Under the pieces are notes generated by a model, which ran no database searches, was not told the origin of the DNA, and worked only from the letters and a program-made list of their open reading frames with translations. DNA of 64,000 nucleotides from Bartonella sp. B1099 (lineage in GTDB: Bacteria; Pseudomonadota; Alphaproteobacteria; Rhizobiales; Rhizobiaceae): assembly GCF_944801835.1 (NCBI RefSeq), contig NZ_CALYLN010000001.1, positions 280,001-344,000 of the forward strand. Direction: 5' to 3'. The translations under genes were made by a program, and so were the position numbers. Of this stretch, positions 9,348 to 19,727 are shown piece by piece (position 1 is the first letter of the stretch; every line of letters begins with the position of its first letter).

Positions 9348-10168
9348 AAGAGCCTTTTAAACCATAAATTCCTCTCTTCAGGAAAATTTCTAACCTGTTC
9401 AACATAAAGATATTTTTCTCCTCGCAAAAAACCGTAACAATGAAAATGCTCCAGTCAACGCCCTTCCCGCTGTCCATCAATGACCATCTCTTGCCATATA
9501 TTTTAAGACAAAACCCCAAAGGATGAAAAACAAGCTGTTTCAGCTTTTATATACCCCATCAGAGCGGAGCTATTCCTCCTATCTTTTTGTATAATTTTCT
9601 TGTATTATTTTTTCCAGGCGCAAACCTTTTCATTCTGGAAAAATGATGATTTTAAGGATTAAAGCCAACCATTACGCTTCAGAGCTTTACAGGGCTTAAG
9701 GAATCTATGGCAAAATCAATAAACCAATAAAAATGACACAATTTTAATGCTTTTTTATTGATCGCATTCTGAATCCTCCTCTTCACACAAAAGAGAACAT
9801 CCAAAACGGCAGATACCTTTTCCCTTCACGCACTTTTTTAATATTTCTCAATGCTTCCAAGCTCATTTCAACACAGCGCCTGCAAATAGGCTCCTCTCCC
9901 CTGTAAAGTGAACCATCAAGCCCTTGCATAGCCCTTACGCGCTAAAAGCAGCCGTTGAGCACCATTATACCCAGCGATACAACAAACCCATTATATTTCC
10001 CCTTACAACAAACTTTTGACATGAGAGAGCATTCACAAGCGCTATTTTGAGTGTTTTTTACAAATATTTTTCCCCACCAGTTTAGCCCACAAGCTTGGCT
10101 TTTATGAAGTGCAAGCCAATGATTTTGAGTGATTCAATCTAGAAGATTCTTGGGGTTTGGAATCCCTT
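9348..10168. other. Gene-free stretch
   Basis: About 800 bp with no supported gene on either strand. Short frames lack ribosome sites and coding character. The right end contains the EcfG-type promoter annotated separately. Confidence 0.5.
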
Positions 10169-10193
10169 GGAACGAACAAACTTTAAAAACGTT
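10169..10193 (+). promoter_or_regulatory. Consensus EcfG (general stress) promoter
   Basis: GGAAC at 10169-10173 and CGTT at 10190-10193 with a 16-nt spacer, an exact match to the known EcfG consensus GGAAC-N16/17-CGTT. It points at the gene starting at 10264 and would give a leader of about 65 nt. No other exact match was found by eye in intergenic parts of the window. Confidence 0.75.
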
Positions 10194-10263
10194 TAACAAC
10201 GAAGAAACCCTAGGCTGACGAATTGGAGCCTACGCTGTCAACCGCTCATTTGGAAGATATTTT

Positions 10264-10629
10264 ATGAATCCCCTTATTTTTATTCTCTTATTGGTTTCAT
10301 GTACGGATGATTTTAACAGTTGCTATTCCAACAATACCATGGCTAAAATCTACCCAACGGCTCAAGCCTGTGAACAAGCCATGGTGCCATCCATAAAAAA
10401 GTCTGCATTTTATGGACAACAAATTTTTGCCCAATGTATAAACGTCCCCCCCCAATTACATCAACAAAAAGTAAAATTGATCTGGTCTGTAACAAACCAC
10501 GGAAATTTCCTGCTTGAAAGCCAAAATGTCAACGACAAGAGATCAATAGTCCAAAAAGAAGACATTTTACCAACATTGCCTTCTCTTCTGCGTTCTTCTT
10601 CCACAAACCTCTTGCACAAAAAACTTTAA
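10264..10629 (+). CDS. Small Cys-containing envelope protein, probably EcfG-regulated
   Basis: 121 aa protein of unknown function. The first 12 residues are hydrophobic and end in LLVSC, a possible lipobox at Cys13, although there is no N-terminal positive charge. Further Cys residues occur at about 20, 36 and 58. Small proteins of this pattern (short hydrophobic start, then a Cys-spaced domain with an ACEQA-type helix) occur in other Rhizobiales as uncharacterised proteins. GGAAGA precedes the ATG. A consensus EcfG promoter lies about 70 bp upstream, which makes it a likely member of the general stress regulon. The C-terminal 30 residues look poorly conserved. Confidence 0.7.
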   Translation: MNPLIFILLLVSCTDDFNSCYSNNTMAKIYPTAQACEQAMVPSIKKSAFYGQQIFAQCINVPPQLHQQKVKLIWSVTNHGNFLLESQNVNDKRSIVQKEDILPTLPSLLRSSSTNLLHKKL

Positions 10630-10692
10630 ACGCATAAACCCATCAGATCTTAAAAAAAAGTTCAATAGAAGACATGATGGATAAATAAGCCA

Positions 10693-11121
10693 ATGCCCTC
10701 CTCAAAAGCCCCTCACACAGAGCAAAACCCTCACCCCCAAGATCTCCCCTTAGATCCTGCTGTAGAGCGGGTGAGAAAAAAACTGATGGGTTTAATGATG
10801 ATTTCCGTTTTAATAACGCTCTTCCTCATTTTAACCGTTCTATTTTTAATCGTTTATAAAGTTACAACGGGATCAGCGCCAAAACAAACAGAGCTCTCTT
10901 CCTCCCACAGCAAAAATCCACACGTTATCCACCACACGCTCTCCCTACCGAAAAAAACACAGATTTTGTCGCAAAGCCTCTCAGAACACAATATTGTTCT
11001 GAAGACGTTAACCCCTGAGAGACAAACAAAATTTATGATTTACAATTATCATACCGGTGCACTGATTGCCGTTCTTTCTATTGAAACAACAGAAGAAATA
11101 TCAACGGCAATACCTCATTAA
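10693..11121 (+). CDS. Single-pass inner-membrane protein (DUF6476-like)
   Basis: 142 aa. A Pro-rich cytoplasmic N-terminus ends in AVERVRKKLMGLMMISVLIT, leading into one membrane segment (about 35-58). A periplasmic domain of about 80 residues with IYNYHTGALIAVLS near the end follows. The architecture and the ERVRKKLMGLM start of the membrane helix resemble the small alphaproteobacterial DUF6476 proteins. No enzymatic motif is present. It lies 63 bp after the previous gene on the same strand, so co-transcription is possible. Confidence 0.65.
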   Translation: MPSSKAPHTEQNPHPQDLPLDPAVERVRKKLMGLMMISVLITLFLILTVLFLIVYKVTTGSAPKQTELSSSHSKNPHVIHHTLSLPKKTQILSQSLSEHNIVLKTLTPERQTKFMIYNYHTGALIAVLSIETTEEISTAIPH

Positions 11122-11155
11122 ACAAGTCAATAACATCACCGGCTTACAGAGCATT

Positions 11156-11462
11156 TTTGAGATCTCAATATTTTTTCTCGGCTTCAAGATGCTATTACTT
11201 GAACGGCGGCGTTTTTTCTCCGTCTCCCCTCCACCACTTCCAAGACAAGAGATAGCTGTTTTGTCACCCCCTTTTGGGCGAAGTTACCCACGAAAATTCA
11301 AAGAAAGTGCGAGAAACCGCACATACCCCCACATGCATTACAGCAACAGCACCACAAACACTTAACCCAACATGCTTAAAATGTTTAAACATTTTCCTCA
11401 GCTTCAAGATGCTATCACTTGAACGGCGGCGTTTTTTTCTCCGTCTCACCTCATCGAAATAA
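11156..11462 (-). pseudogene. Two decayed copies of the 3' end of the DUF4167 gene
   Basis: Two blocks (about 11156-11260 and 11380-11462) match the 3' coding end of the DUF4167 gene at 12154-12235. Both share GCTTCAAGATGCTATNACTT, then GAACGGCGGCGTTTTTTTCT and the tail corresponding to KKTRRRR...EKNV. The segment 11280-11400 also resembles the sequence just downstream of the true gene (AAAATTCAAAGAAAGTG, CCGCAC). Reading frames are lost. They are remnants of tandem duplication, not genes. Confidence 0.75.
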
Positions 11463-12153
11463 AGGAGCTACTTTTCAAGTCAATACATTTCCATTCTTAA
11501 GAAAACGGATATCGCCTGCAATAACTTAAATGAAAGTGCAAGAAATATACCTTCTTGAGGACGCAAATTCAGTCTATTGATTTATAATGCCCCTTTTTTC
11601 TATGCTAAACGAACACTGCAAATATCTTAAGATTCTCTCATACCAACGCTCTTCATGATGAAGCTTATCAAAATCATTTTCTCACACATCACAGCAGAGA
11701 GGCCTATGCATAAAAAGCTCTTTATGAACTGATTTCAAAAGCCAGAGGGAAAAGCTGTTGCAACATTGATAATGAAAGCAAGAATGCCCAGTTTGCACCT
11801 TTTATTCACAAAAGTGATTGATGGCTTTCACAGTATAGCTTTCCGGTAGTAAAATAGACTGAGTAGATTGAAAGAGATTAAACACCACACACGTATCTAA
11901 CAAAGCAACCTGTCCTTCATAAAAGAACCGCCTCTTAAAATACACAAACGCAGATTTTCTCCATCCCCCTCATCTCTTCCAAGCCCCCCACGCCAAGCCA
12001 AGAGATAATCTTCTTAGCCGTCTCCCCTATTGGCAAATATTTTTCATAAAAACGTAAAGAATGAAAATTCAAAGAAAGTGTAAAAAACCGCACCTGTACA
12101 CATTCTTACACCAAAAGCACCATTAAACACTTAACACGGCTGACTTGAAGGAT
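11463..12153. other. Gene-free stretch downstream of DUF4167 gene
   Basis: No supported gene. The last 100 bp (about 12055-12153) is the parent copy of the flank found duplicated at 11280-11400. Confidence 0.45.
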
Positions 12154-12927
12154 TTAAACATTTTTCTCTGCTTCAAGACTGACCACACGGCGACGACGCG
12201 TTTTTTTCTGTATCCCCTCACTTAATCCCGGCAAATCAGAGACCTCTTCTGTTGATGTTGACACATCGCCATTTTCAGAGTTTTCTGCTGTAGTCAATGA
12301 AAACTCAAGGGATGATTGCTCTTTAGTCCGTACCGTACGCCGGCGCGGAGAGCGACGTGTTTTCTTAACCGGTTCACCATTTTCCTCAGAGCAACCATTC
12401 TCCTGAGCTGTTTTCGCATCTGATAGAGCCTCGACAGCATTTTCACGTGCATTACCATTTTGTGCTTCGACATATGAATCATGACCATTTTTTTGCGACT
12501 TTTTCTGCAATCCATCTGTGTCCTGTAATCCTTTTGTGTCACATGCGATAGCCTCTATTTTTTGCTCTTCAGGATCACTTTCACTGCATTCTTGTCCGTT
12601 GTTTTCATCACGATTTTCATCCCCACGTGTTTCATCACGTCGAGCCGATTGAGCCATTTGCCCAGCTGCGGCTAAAATAATCCGCAAATAGTGCTCGGCA
12701 TGTTGTAAATAATTCTCCGACATCACGCGATCCCCCGCCCCTTGTGCATCCCGCGCAAGGCTGATGTATTTATCAGCAATTTGCTGAGCATTTCCGCGAA
12801 TTTTAACATCCGGACCGCTACTTTCATAATTGCGAGACAACGGGTTAGGACCGCGACGATTATTATTGTTATTACCATTATTGTTATTATTGCGACCGCG
12901 TACCCGTCTATTTTGTTGTGGCCTCAT
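12154..12927 (-). CDS. DUF4167 domain protein
   Basis: 257 aa. The N-terminus is rich in Arg, Gln and Asn (poly-Asn runs at about residues 14-23). The DUF4167 core at about 27-90 contains SGPDVKIRGNAQQIADKY and SLARDAQGAGDRVMSENYLQ, the family hallmark in Rhizobiales. The C-terminal two thirds are acidic and low complexity and end in a basic RRSPRRRT...KKTRRRR tail, suggesting nucleic-acid binding. Function is unknown. In relatives the gene usually follows prfA-prmC, which are not next to it here. Its 3' end has been duplicated twice downstream. Confidence 0.85.
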   Translation of the reverse strand: MRPQQNRRVRGRNNNNNGNNNNNRRGPNPLSRNYESSGPDVKIRGNAQQIADKYISLARDAQGAGDRVMSENYLQHAEHYLRIILAAAGQMAQSARRDETRGDENRDENNGQECSESDPEEQKIEAIACDTKGLQDTDGLQKKSQKNGHDSYVEAQNGNARENAVEALSDAKTAQENGCSEENGEPVKKTRRSPRRRTVRTKEQSSLEFSLTTAENSENGDVSTSTEEVSDLPGLSEGIQKKTRRRRVVSLEAEKNV

Positions 12928-14714
12928 CTTTATCCCTTTATTGGAGTGTGTATCTTATATTGACTCTTCTTCATTGCATTATTTTTTTGCATTATTTTTT
13001 GATCATGCTGCTCATGTTTAACATACGGTTATCAAGCTATCCGCGTTTTATTTCACTCAAACGAACCCTACTGATATTGATAAAAGCATATATTTTCTTG
13101 AAAATCACAAAACAGCAGGGAAATTGTAAATCAAAAATTCCCTCTTTTTCTGTCAACCAGCAGAAACCTAGTGATGTTCACATAAAATGCCAAGTGTTTT
13201 TTTTTAAATAAACCATATTTCACTAAAAAAAATAATTACCTTGTGGAAAACAAAAAGGAGAACACACATAGAACACCTCTGACAAAGAGCAAACTCCTGC
13301 CAGAGAACATGGGAAGCTTCCCTTTTTCTGCCCTAAAACCACTTTTTGCTCTAAAACCACCGCTCCTAAAAACGCCGATATTCTTTCCCCCTCGTGCCCT
13401 AAACTCATAAGCACTTCTGCCCTAACGAGTCACTGCGGGAACCTCTTTATTTTATGAATATAGCCTCTCTTCACCGCTAAAGCAACCCCTTGCGAGCGAT
13501 AATTGACAATCGCTTCACAAAATCCCTTAAGACTCTTATAGATAAATTAATATGAAAGATTATTCAAGCCCTATAATCATCAAAAGACCACTCTTCTTTC
13601 TCAAACATACCAAAGATCCTCTTAATTTCTATTTTAATCCCATAGATTTTTAAGTTAATCCCCCTTCTTTATTGAAGACAAATTGATCCTAAAAACTAAA
13701 TAGTTAAATACAAAAAATATCAAATCATTTAAAAAAACGACCAACATGTTACACTTCCTTAAAAATCGGATTCTCCTTTAAAAAAGTGCCCCTTCAAAGT
13801 CTATCAACAAGAATAACATAACAGATTTCTTCTCTTATCCTTGTCTTATCAAGAAAACTGAGGGGGATAAAATAAGCCCATGGGCCCCCCATAGAGCACT
13901 TTATGCATGAAGCAATCTTGAAATTTATACCCTCTCAAAGAAAGAAATGTTTTTTACTCAGTTTTGTCATATCTCAGTTTATCATATCTATTGCCCCCTT
14001 TATCATCCCTGTTGGCTTAAGCCACCCTCAAAGGAAGCGGATTCTTTCTCCACACCAATCTGTCCACAATCCGAACTTTTTTAAAATTCGTACAACAAAT
14101 TGATTATAAAGATCATTCATCTTTTTTGTCTTAAATTTTTGTATTGAGTAAAAAAACCTTCAGACCGTAAGATTTTTTCATCCTCAATCTGCTTCCTATT
14201 CAATCAATCAAAATTCATTGCCTTGCACGTTACACGCGAAGGAGAGCCTGCACAAACGATAAAAAAGACTCAAAATGCCTCTTATGAACTGTTTTTAAAG
14301 CTCAAAGACTGTCCGTAACATTGGAGCGCTAAATATATGAGAGGCGCTGGCTTGCACTTTTATGAAGCAAAAAGAGAGGGGGAACTTATAAGTTTTATAT
14401 ACTCCATAGACGTTTTATATATTTCATGAGCGCCTTCCTCATTTACGCAGCACCGTTGAAAATGGGCTTCCCATACCTATTATTTCCCTTAAATGAAACG
14501 CCTGCAAAAGTTCCCCTGAAAACGCACCATGCCCTTTAAAATACTTTAAAGAAGCCTCCATAGCTTATACGATCACACCTTAAATGAACCAAGACTTGTA
14601 CAAAATAAATATATTTTAATGGTATAGAGGGCATTGGTATAGAGGCAGAGAGCAATGGGGCGTTTTTTATCTTTTCATCAAAATTCACATTCTTTTAACT
14701 TTTCGTGTAACACC
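12928..14714. other. 1.8-kb gene-free region
   Basis: No gene could be supported on either strand. Short frames (for example on the minus strand at 13223-13414 and the plus strand at 13903-14103) lack ribosome sites and recognisable domains. Probably decayed DNA; the region upstream of DUF4167 genes normally carries prfA-prmC. Confidence 0.5.
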
Positions 14715-15158
14715 TTAAAAGTAATTGCGTTTTCTGCCTTTTTCACCTTCTTTTTCATTGAGAAAACAGTCTCGTAAGAGAAAATAATTTCCATCCCCCG
14801 GTCGAACCATCGTCAAACATTGTTTTTTTGCCGTATCAGAAAGCTTATCCCACATTTCACGAATAGCAAAATAGGCCTCACTTTCCAAATTAAGACAATG
14901 CTGATAAACTTCTCTTTTCATATCGGGCATCACGGAAGCAGAAATTTCCTTGCAATACACACGCAGATCAAAAACAGGAATAGCCAATTCAACAGGCGCT
15001 TGTTGTGCTATTTTTTTGTGAGAAGAAAAATAACTGACCGCCTTTGCAAAAACAAAAAACAAAATCACAATACAACAGACTATCATGCAAACAAAAGCAA
15101 TCTTGCGATATAATCTTTTGAAATAAGCCTTTTGTCTTGCGCGGATTCTTTTTTCCAT
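14715..15158 (-). CDS. Small single-pass membrane protein of unknown function
   Basis: 147 aa from the ATG at 15158, chosen because AAAGGGT lies about 11 nt upstream and the next residues (MEKRIRARQKAYFKRLYRK) form a basic cytoplasmic segment before one membrane helix (about 20-43). The outside domain has Cys residues at about 82, 96 and 120 and a Glu/Lys/Arg-rich tail. No family recognised; it reads as a genuine protein, with its own ribosome site in otherwise empty surroundings. Confidence 0.55.
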   Translation of the reverse strand: MEKRIRARQKAYFKRLYRKIAFVCMIVCCIVILFFVFAKAVSYFSSHKKIAQQAPVELAIPVFDLRVYCKEISASVMPDMKREVYQHCLNLESEAYFAIREMWDKLSDTAKKQCLTMVRPGDGNYFLLRDCFLNEKEGEKGRKRNYF

Positions 15159-16320
15159 AAAGACTATACCCTTTACACATCCCAAGAGAAGCTTTTTACA
15201 ACCCAAAATGATAGAAGTATCTTTTTACATAATACAGGGTATAACAGCAAACGATCAATATGCTTAAGGACTCTTTTTTCTCTGTAGCGTTAATATTTTT
15301 ACTGTTTTTTATCATATAAAACTCTTATGAAAAACCTTCCCTCATTATAGAAAAAACAGATTATAATTTTCTCCCACCAGCTTAAAAGACAAAGATTCTT
15401 CATGCAGCCCACTCTGTAAACAACTCGTCTTCATTAAGACGCACCCCGTTGATTGATAAAGAATGTTCATTATTTTGCATGTTAAATAAGACATCCAAAT
15501 ATCGCAGAACTCTCTCTCATTTCAAATCTGTTTTGGCTATTATATCAGTCAAAACCCCTTGTTTAGACATTACAAGTGGAGCTAACGTGTAGGCCAAAGA
15601 CTATCCAAGAAAGGTATACCTCTAACCGTCTCAAATTCTAAGAGCTTATCGCAACATTGTGGGTTGGACAAGTGGATGAAAACGCCAACATACTCTTTTA
15701 TGAACTATCAAGAAAAGAAGAACCCTATCCATTTTATACAAGTTCATGAGGGTTCCTTATACCATTCACGTAACCCCTCGCGAAATAAACTTAAAAGAAG
15801 GATGACTCTTTAGAGCTTGTCACAACATTGAAAGCCAGAGAAATATATTGAGAGCATTCTGTTTTCCCAGAGGAATACGATCCCCTAAAGACACGTGAGA
15901 AACAAAAGTGTAAAACATGATCTTCATTATTTAAAAGATAGGGATCGTTTTAAAAGTCGTAAAGAAAAAAGAAACTGATAAGACGCGTCATTATCCGCCT
16001 TTACATTTTCAATGAAGCTGTCTCCCCATTTTATGTTTTCCTCCCATGCTACTCCTCCCCCCCCCATGTCATTCTCCTCATGTCATTCTCGGTCAAAAAG
16101 GAACAAAGATCTCTTACGCTTCAACGCCCTTAAAGACAACCAACGCAAAGAAACAAACACCTGCGTTTTTACTTTAATGCCCCCCATTGGGATAAAAATA
16201 CCTAAGAATTGAGCAATTTCATTGCAAAAGGACATCACAAAATACAATGATGAGAATAATGAAAAAAGAATTCAAAGCCTTCTCAAGAACAGAGATCAAG
16301 CACTCCACCTGTGAGGCAAT
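15159..16320. other. 1.1-kb gene-free region
   Basis: No coding region supported. Short plus-strand frames here are pyrimidine-rich and lack starts with ribosome sites. Confidence 0.45.
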
Positions 16321-16353
16321 AAAAAAAGCCGCACCATTCAATGGTGCGGCTTA
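16321..16353 (-). terminator. Strong intrinsic terminator for an unidentified minus-strand transcript
   Basis: AAGCCGCACC / GGTGCGGCTT form a perfect 10-bp GC-rich stem around an ATTCAAT loop (16326-16352). On the minus strand it is followed by seven T. No minus-strand gene is visible for the 850 bp upstream of it (16354-17200), so it may end a small RNA or a transcript running on from the phage-like cluster. Confidence 0.75.
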
Positions 16354-17200
16354 TGAATAGAGATATAATTTAAATAACATAAAAAAGAAATCAATAACCA
16401 ATACTTATACACAAAATGTATAGTATTGCAAGATTTTTAATTATATTTATAAAGTTTATCCAGAGATAAGTATAAAGAATGAGCGATAAAAGCACTTTTT
16501 TATCTCATTCATCTGAATGAAAAAAGACCGTTTTGTCTCTCTTCTGGCTTTAACCATATGAAGAATAATATCTTTTTATTGAAGAGTATCGTTTGCAGTA
16601 AAGCATACTTTAAAAGCAAAATGTATTTAATAAATCAAATTTTTTACGGATGCTATTTTACGACATCAGCAAGATGAGACAAACAAACAACGGTTTTCCT
16701 ATAAGGATACCCCCTATTTTGTACAGTATTGTCTGATAGGAAAACAAGTGCAAAGCAAGCCTTCTCCAATTACACAGCTTTTCTAGTTGCTGATAAGAAA
16801 AGACACAATGACAGATATTTTTTCTTTGAAAAAAGCGTAAAAACAGCAAATTTTTATAGATGTAAAACCATGGCAAGCTCTATTGACAAGATATTTCAAA
16901 CGGCTGCAAGAACTTTTTTTGCAAACTTTTTTGCCATTGTTTTTTATTTAGGTAAGGCTTTTTTCTCTTTGGGCTCCAAAGCCTTGCCTATAAGACTTTG
17001 TCTCTGTGCCTTTATCATGCGCCCACCTCTTTTCAAAAACATCATGATAAATTTTGCTGTAATACCGCTTGTTTTTGAAGACACGCTTTCTATCAATTTT
17101 TACTCTTTTTAAAGACATCACAAACGCATAGTAATTTTACGCCCACTGAAGATGGTAATAAGGTTTCTCTTCATTGATAGCTTCAAGCTATAGATAGGTG
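16354..17200. other. Gene-free region between terminator and phage-like cluster
   Basis: Very AT-rich. Contains an inverted repeat (TCATTCA/TGAATGA, about 16505-16525). Frames on both strands lack coding character. A minus-strand small RNA ending at the 16321 terminator cannot be excluded. Confidence 0.4.
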
Positions 17201-17659
17201 TTATGATGACTTTTTTCTCTTTCCCTTGTTTAACAAAGAAGCAAAACCTTGAGAAGATCCAAAAGTGATGTTTTGACCAGCATGACTGTGTATTTCTGGC
17301 ACCTTCAGAGATATAGCTTCTGAAACAAAATTGCTCTTATCGACAGATGATTCTACACTCATTTCTGGTGCATTTATTTTAGTGCCTGATAAGGTTATTC
17401 CACCACTCACAATACTACTACTCATACTGCTTTGATCATCTTCTTTCGTATTTTGTTTTTGTTTGACATTGTCAAGATCGAGAGTCTTTAACTTTTTTTC
17501 TAAAGCATCCATGCGCTTTGAAATTTTTGTCATATCTTCATATGTTTTTTTCAACAATGCGTTCAAAGGAGCATGTCCCATTCTCCCGCTGGCATAAAGC
17601 ACCACACGAATACATTCAGGATCATCAATGTCCGCAATAGAAAATGGAAAAAGTGCCAT
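17201..17659 (-). CDS. Phage/GTA cluster protein with N-terminal coiled coil
   Basis: 152 aa, last gene of the cluster. The N-terminus (residues 1-30) is globular, a heptad-like helix (about 31-62, KRMDALEKKLKTLDLDNVKQ) follows, then a Ser/Ile-rich beta-like region with ISLKVPEIHSHAGQNITFGS and a basic Lys-rich end. Size and make-up suggest a virion or fibre-associated protein, but no family is recognised. Position after the tail collar gene supports a structural or tail-associated role. Confidence 0.55.
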   Translation of the reverse strand: MALFPFSIADIDDPECIRVVLYASGRMGHAPLNALLKKTYEDMTKISKRMDALEKKLKTLDLDNVKQKQNTKEDDQSSMSSSIVSGGITLSGTKINAPEMSVESSVDKSNFVSEAISLKVPEIHSHAGQNITFGSSQGFASLLNKGKRKKSS

Positions 17660-18502
17660 TATATCCCCTTTTTGAACAGCTCCCTAGAGCCTTTGAATGA
17701 ATCTCTTTTCGCTTTGCACGGCTCTTTTGTTTCTCGTGCAACCAACCGCTTGAAGGCGTCGAAACTGTTTAAAACCGCGTGGCTTTTGAAAAAATTTCTT
17801 TATCGAAAATTTTTACAAGATATTTTTTAAATTATCTTCTGCTTTTCACCTAAAATGATGAATTTATCCCCTAAAACCAAAGAAAAATATAGGATCGCCT
17901 TGCATGCCTTGTTGGCATTCTCCCAATAAGACAAAACAAACCTCATCAATCTTTAAACAATGCCAATCGATAAACAAGAGTTTGAAAACAATCCGGTGTT
18001 TAGCGGGATTCCACTTGGATTCCCTAAATTCTCTATATTGTCACCGCTCAAAGGAGGAAATTTCATGAGAGCTCTACAAGCCTCCCACACAATATTCACC
18101 ACACACATTAAGAAACACCCCATGCATAAAATTTTAACCATCTCTCAAACAAGGAAACGATTATCTGACAGATTTTTTCGTCTCACGCTTATCCTGTTTC
18201 AAGCAATTGCCAAGCAAATACAAAATGCCATTTGCCAAAAGACAGCTCACCAGACGTTATAATAAATCGCCCCCCTGCTCTAGCAAACAGATCGCCCATT
18301 TTGAAAACAAAGAGCACTTTTTATCATCGCCCATCAGAGCTCTAAACTCAAACGCTCTCAACAATGAATCGCGACACCACAAGAGAAAGGCATACAAGAA
18401 AGAGAAAGTGGATAAAACCTTTGATTTTTTAGATGAAAACTCTATAAACGAAGGAAGATTTTCTTCTCTCTTTTAGCCCCTCATCTTAATGATCCCCTCA
18501 CC

Positions 18503-18685
18503 TTAATGATCATTGTCTTGATCCTCTAAAGAACAAGAGGCAAAAAGACCTTTATCTCCAATAAAGGTGCGACAAAAAGTAAAATCATCAAGAGGGTTTA
18601 AGGGGTTATTTTTTTTCAGGAGCATCTCAAAACTTTCTGTACGATAGATTCGATAAGGCGTTTTTTCATCATAAAGATTTTTCAA
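18503..18685 (-). CDS. Possible small protein in the phage/GTA cluster
   Basis: 60 codons from a TTG start. The sequence has balanced composition (YDEKTPYRIYRTESFEMLL, FTFCRTFIGDKGLFASC) and is on the strand of the cluster, just downstream of the tail collar gene. AGAGAGAG lies upstream, but the start codon is non-standard. It may be the remnant of a longer gene. Low confidence. Confidence 0.3.
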   Translation of the reverse strand: MKNLYDEKTPYRIYRTESFEMLLKKNNPLNPLDDFTFCRTFIGDKGLFASCSLEDQDNDH

Positions 18686-18722
18686 CCATTTTGCTCTCTC
18701 TTTTATCTCTCAGCTTTCATTT

Positions 18723-19727
18723 TCAGGCTTTGATCGCATAAACCACCGCCATATTGACGGGGCGTGTTTCATCCCCCCCTGTTTTTTGTAATAAAACCTT
18801 ATGTTCATGCTCTCCTGCAGGATCTGTCAACATTGTTTTAATGAGGAAGAGAGCTGCATACCTTTTAACATCACCCCAATTCGCCTCGAAAATTCTGTTT
18901 TCAGTCTCTGGAAAACTATGCTGGTGTTTGCCTGTTGAATCTGTTTTCCCTTCATGGGTATGGGCTTTAAAAGATTCTTCTTGTCGACTTCCCAAAAGGC
19001 GTCCTTTATCAATGTTTTTTCCACTATCGAGCCCCCGTAAAAACATTCCCCGCAAATCGGGAACATTAAATGTTGTTTTCCCATCTCCTTTTCCCCATAT
19101 TTCCCCCAAAACAGCAAAGAGATTGGCATAGCTCTTTCGCGAATATTCTCTCCCATCACACAACAGCCACCCAGAGGGTATTTTTTCACTCGCAAAAGTT
19201 CCAATAAACCCAGGTGAAAAAGATTCCGGTAAAGGAGGAAAGGGCGGAATTTCAGGAAGTTTTATAGTAGGATTGGTTAAAAACCAGCCATCAGCATTTT
19301 TCCCAGCAATATCATGCGTATAGACGATTTCATAAAGCCCTCCCTTTTGGATTTCTCCCCCTTTTAAAGGCATAATCCCCTCTGGCGTTGCCATATAAGT
19401 TGGTCTTGGAGGCAATTGATTTAAAGAAACATTTGTTATTCCTCTATTGACGCCTTGTGCTTTAAAACGCACCACAATGCCATCCATATAGGTCTCAAAA
19501 AAAGATTTTGTCGCCAAACGAAGAGATGTTCTCTTGTTCTCGTTATCAACCGTAAACTGTGTTTCAATCACGCCCCCATTATCCAACAAATATTCTTTGA
19601 TACGTTGCATCATAGCGCGTGCACTATCATTGACTGAACTTGGCGGTTGCCCTTCAGCCCAGTTTATATTTTCATCGACATAAGCATTTTCTGATGCGAT
19701 GATTGACCAATCATAAATCGAACTCAT
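18723..19727 (-). CDS. Phage tail collar domain protein (tail fibre)
   Basis: 334 aa. The N-terminal part (about 1-30, SSIYDWSIIASENAYVDENI) is typical of tail-fibre proteins that attach to the particle. The tail collar domain lies at about 175-245 with FIGTFASEKIPSGWLLCDGR, YANLFAVLGEIWG and TFNVPDLRGMFLRGLD. The C-terminus ends in RPVNMAVVYAIKA, the usual fibre end. The start is placed at 19727, where ATG overlaps the preceding stop (ATGA), giving translational coupling; a GTG three codons earlier is possible. Likely the receptor-contacting protein of the particle. Confidence 0.85.
   Translation of the reverse strand: MSSIYDWSIIASENAYVDENINWAEGQPPSSVNDSARAMMQRIKEYLLDNGGVIETQFTVDNENKRTSLRLATKSFFETYMDGIVVRFKAQGVNRGITNVSLNQLPPRPTYMATPEGIMPLKGGEIQKGGLYEIVYTHDIAGKNADGWFLTNPTIKLPEIPPFPPLPESFSPGFIGTFASEKIPSGWLLCDGREYSRKSYANLFAVLGEIWGKGDGKTTFNVPDLRGMFLRGLDSGKNIDKGRLLGSRQEESFKAHTHEGKTDSTGKHQHSFPETENRIFEANWGDVKRYAALFLIKTMLTDPAGEHEHKVLLQKTGGDETRPVNMAVVYAIKA

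Noticed and set aside
13223-13414. 63-codon minus-strand frame
   Set aside because: No ribosome site or recognisable domain; considered as a possible remnant of the missing prmC region but no motif supports that.
16729-17112. 127-codon plus-strand frame
   Set aside because: Phe-rich and irregular composition, no ribosome site, no family resemblance; probably chance in AT-rich DNA.
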